From: Opitutia bacterium
GTDB lineage: Bacteria > Verrucomicrobiota > Verrucomicrobiia > Opitutales > Opitutaceae
Assembly: GCA_947453695.1 (NCBI GenBank)
Contig: CANGHW010000017.1
Coordinates: forward strand, 1 to 64,000
Length of the DNA stretch: 64,000 nt
Direction: 5' to 3'
Below are positions 62,388 to 64,000 of this stretch, in pieces. The notes beneath the pieces are model-generated. The model saw only the letters and a list, made by a program, of their open reading frames with translations, was not told the origin of the DNA and searched no databases. The position numbers and the translations under genes are program-made. Position 1 is the stretch's first letter, and every line of letters begins with the position of its first letter.

Positions 62388-63083
62388 ATGCTCTTGAATC
62401 TCAATAAACTCTGCGGCCACAAACTGTCCGCCACCGACGGCTCGATTGGTAAAATCAAAGACTTCTACTTCGACGACAAAACCTGGGCCATCCGCTACCT
62501 CGTCGCCGACACCGGCTCCTGGCTCTCCGGTCGCGAGGTCCTCCTCTCCCCTTACTCTTTCGGTCGCTTCGACACTGAAAACGAGACCCTCCATCTCAAC
62601 CTGACCAAGAAGCAGATCGAGAACAGTCCCTCCATCGACGCGCATCGCCCGGTCTCGCGCCAATACGAGGAGAACTACTACAACTACTACGGCTGGCCCA
62701 CCTACTGGGAGGGCGGTCAGGTCTGGGGCATGGGCGAGTATCCCACCTTCGTGCCGTCGTCGCGCGCCTACACCTACAAATCCTACGACTACCCCACCTG
62801 GGACGACATCCACCTCCGCAGCATCAAATCGGTGACGGGTCACTCGATCAACGCGGCCGACGGCGACATCGGCAAAGTCAGCGGCTTCCTTGCCGACCAA
62901 AAGAAATGGACCATCCGCGAACTCGCCGTCGAGACCGGCCACTGGTATTCCGGCAAGGAAATCCTCATCACTCCAGCCAAGATCCAGAGCATCAACTACC
63001 CGGAATCGAAGGTCTTTGTGAGTCTCACCAAGGGCGAGATTGAGCGCACGCCCGAGCACGCCGTCGCCCACTCTTCATTCTGA
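62388..63083 (+). CDS. protein with two PRC-barrel domains
   Basis: 231 residues from the ATG at 62388 (MLLNLNKLCGHKLSATDG). Two PRC-barrel halves, residues about 4-80 (GSIGKIKDFYFDDKTWAIRY, ADTGSWLSGREVLLSP) and 140-220 (GDIGKVSGFLADQKKWTIRE, ETGHWYSGKEILITP), are joined by a linker very rich in Tyr and Trp (ENYYNYYGWPTYWEGGQVWG). No signal peptide. PRC barrels act in photosynthetic reaction centres and RNA-related proteins; here the role is unknown. A strong terminator follows. Confidence 0.88.
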   Translation: MLLNLNKLCGHKLSATDGSIGKIKDFYFDDKTWAIRYLVADTGSWLSGREVLLSPYSFGRFDTENETLHLNLTKKQIENSPSIDAHRPVSRQYEENYYNYYGWPTYWEGGQVWGMGEYPTFVPSSRAYTYKSYDYPTWDDIHLRSIKSVTGHSINAADGDIGKVSGFLADQKKWTIRELAVETGHWYSGKEILITPAKIQSINYPESKVFVSLTKGEIERTPEHAVAHSSF

Positions 63084-63133
63084 CGATCGGTTCGTCGCCC
63101 CGGCCGGGAGATTTTCCTCCTGCGCCTTTTCCC

Positions 63134-63159
63134 ACCTCCGGACATTTCCGGAGGTTTTT
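63134..63159 (+). terminator. intrinsic terminator of the PRC-barrel gene
   Basis: ACCTCCGGA stem (63134-63142), loop CATT, TCCGGAGGT, then T-run to 63159. Starts 51 bases after the stop. Confidence 0.9.
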
Positions 63160-63203
63160 CGTGTTACGCCTCCCCCTGTCATTGCACCCGCCTCGCCACT
63201 TTG

Positions 63204-64000
63204 ATGGCACCGTTGCCAAGCCCTGCGGTCTCGCCTCCCTTCCTTCGCGTGCGATTTCTGCGTCCTCTTCTGCTTTTCCTCGCCGTCACCGGCGGGCTTT
63301 CCGCCCTGCTCGTCGGCCTCGCCTTCGTGCCGCCTGTGCAGACGTGGTTCGTGCAGCGCGCCCTCGCCCGCCACCCGGAATTCCCGATCTCCGTCGGCTC
63401 CGTCTCTGCGACGTGGTCGCACGTGCACCTCACCAACCTGCGCATCCAGGGCGATGCCGCCGTGCTCACGATTCCCGCGCTAGACGCCACGCTTCCAGTC
63501 TTCGCCGCCTGGCGCGAGCGCCGCGCCCAGCTCCAAGCTGTCACCGCGCAAGGCTGGACCCTCGATCTCTGCGGCCCGCCCGTGCTGTCCACGTCAACGA
63601 CACCCGCCCGCACTGCCACCGAGGCCGCCACCCCCGTAGCCCCCACCGCCATGGCTTTCCGCGGCCTCCTCGCTCGGCTCGCTCTGCCCTGCGATCTCTC
63701 CCTCGACCAGGCCACGCTCTCCGGCGAAGTCCTCCTCCCTCCTCTCGCCGGCTCCAACCCCACTCGCTGGCGCGTGAAGCTCACCGGCGGTGGTCTCGCA
63801 CCCGATCACGCCGGCACGTTCGCCGTCGAAGTTGCTCCCTCAGCGCCGTCGTCCGCGCCCGCCCCTGCCCCCGTCCTGCGCGGCCATCTCACCGTCGCGC
63901 TGGGTTCTCCCCGCACCGTGCAGCGGCTCGCCCTTGAGGGCCAACTCACGCTCGCCGACGGCCCCCGCCCCGATCGACTCGCCCTATCCACCCAAATCAC
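63204..64000 (+). CDS. AsmA/TamB-like protein, 3' end outside the window
   Basis: Reading frame open from the ATG at 63204 to the window end (265 codons). The N-terminus MAPLPSPAVSPPFLRVRFLR is followed by one membrane helix (about 20-43) and a periplasmic segment with FPISVGSVSATWSHVHLTNLRIQG, the repeating pattern of AsmA-like outer-membrane lipid-transport proteins, and LSLDQATLSGEVLLPP. Ala/Pro-rich linkers break the chain. AsmA-like proteins bridge the membranes and move phospholipids. The assignment comes from these features only, as the C-terminus is missing. Confidence 0.7.
   Translation, partial: MAPLPSPAVSPPFLRVRFLRPLLLFLAVTGGLSALLVGLAFVPPVQTWFVQRALARHPEFPISVGSVSATWSHVHLTNLRIQGDAAVLTIPALDATLPVFAAWRERRAQLQAVTAQGWTLDLCGPPVLSTSTTPARTATEAATPVAPTAMAFRGLLARLALPCDLSLDQATLSGEVLLPPLAGSNPTRWRVKLTGGGLAPDHAGTFAVEVAPSAPSSAPAPAPVLRGHLTVALGSPRTVQRLALEGQLTLADGPRPDRLALSTQI

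Noticed and set aside
1-64000. CRISPR arrays, tRNA, rRNA, IS elements, prophage genes
   Set aside because: No repeat-spacer periodicity, no cloverleaf or ribosomal sequence recognised, and no transposase, integrase or phage structural motifs in any frame.

Overview
The window is GC-rich DNA from what is most likely a verrucomicrobium of the Opitutaceae type. This is inferred from family content only: DUF1800/DUF1501 and DUF1592/DUF1552 gene pairs, Tat-exported sugar isomerase-like proteins, a TonB receptor of the verrucomicrobial style, a CE15-like esterase, a sulfatase, few clear Shine-Dalgarno sites, and many short REP-like hairpins. I see no rRNA, tRNA, CRISPR, transposase or prophage. About 46 protein genes can be supported, nearly all chromosomal and metabolic or cell-envelope in nature.

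Layout. 0.1-4.6 kb: secreted DUF1800 protein plus Tat-exported DUF1501 partner. 4.7-9.8 kb: serine hydrolase, membrane-anchored subtilase, a Cache-HAMP sensor with no output domain, and a DTW-domain RNA modification enzyme. 10-19.8 kb: Gfo/Idh/MocA oxidoreductase, CE15-like esterase, small housekeeping genes, a LysR regulator divergent from a DJ-1/PfpI plus reductase pair, a BASS-type transporter and a GAF protein. 19.9-29.4 kb: a membrane alpha/beta-hydrolase, then a carbohydrate-use locus (beta-propeller protein, LacI regulator, sugar isomerase-like protein, glycoside hydrolase, TonB receptor). 29.4-34.7 kb: two-component system divergent from a secreted DUF3500 protein. 34.7-45.5 kb: second isomerase-like paralogue, M20 peptidase, two penicillin-binding-fold enzymes, BI-1 family protein, sulfatase, Dabb protein, metallo-beta-lactamase-fold hydrolase, SSS symporter. 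45.6-54.1 kb: secreted hydrolase, DUF1592 cytochrome-like protein, DUF1552 protein, a low-GC secreted protein and a secreted ankyrin protein, with intergenic gaps packed with repeats. 54.4-58.2 kb: chemoreceptor, periplasmic protein and a porin interrupted by a stop codon. 58.5-64 kb: ABC exporter, secreted esterase, PRC-barrel protein and the start of an AsmA-like protein cut by the window end.

The functional theme is export, uptake and breakdown of polymers: at least ten products carry Sec or Tat signals and many are hydrolases. Two regulatory circuits can be proposed from DNA motifs: a LacI-type palindrome between 24426 and 24501, and paired 11-bp-spaced half-sites between the two-component operon and the DUF3500 gene. 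The most unusual material is the non-coding part: a family of GTAG-hairpins whose TAG serves as the stop codon of at least three genes, three copies of a ~79-bp repeat and two copies of a ~106-129-bp inverted-repeat element, one of which appears to supply the start codon of the ankyrin gene.
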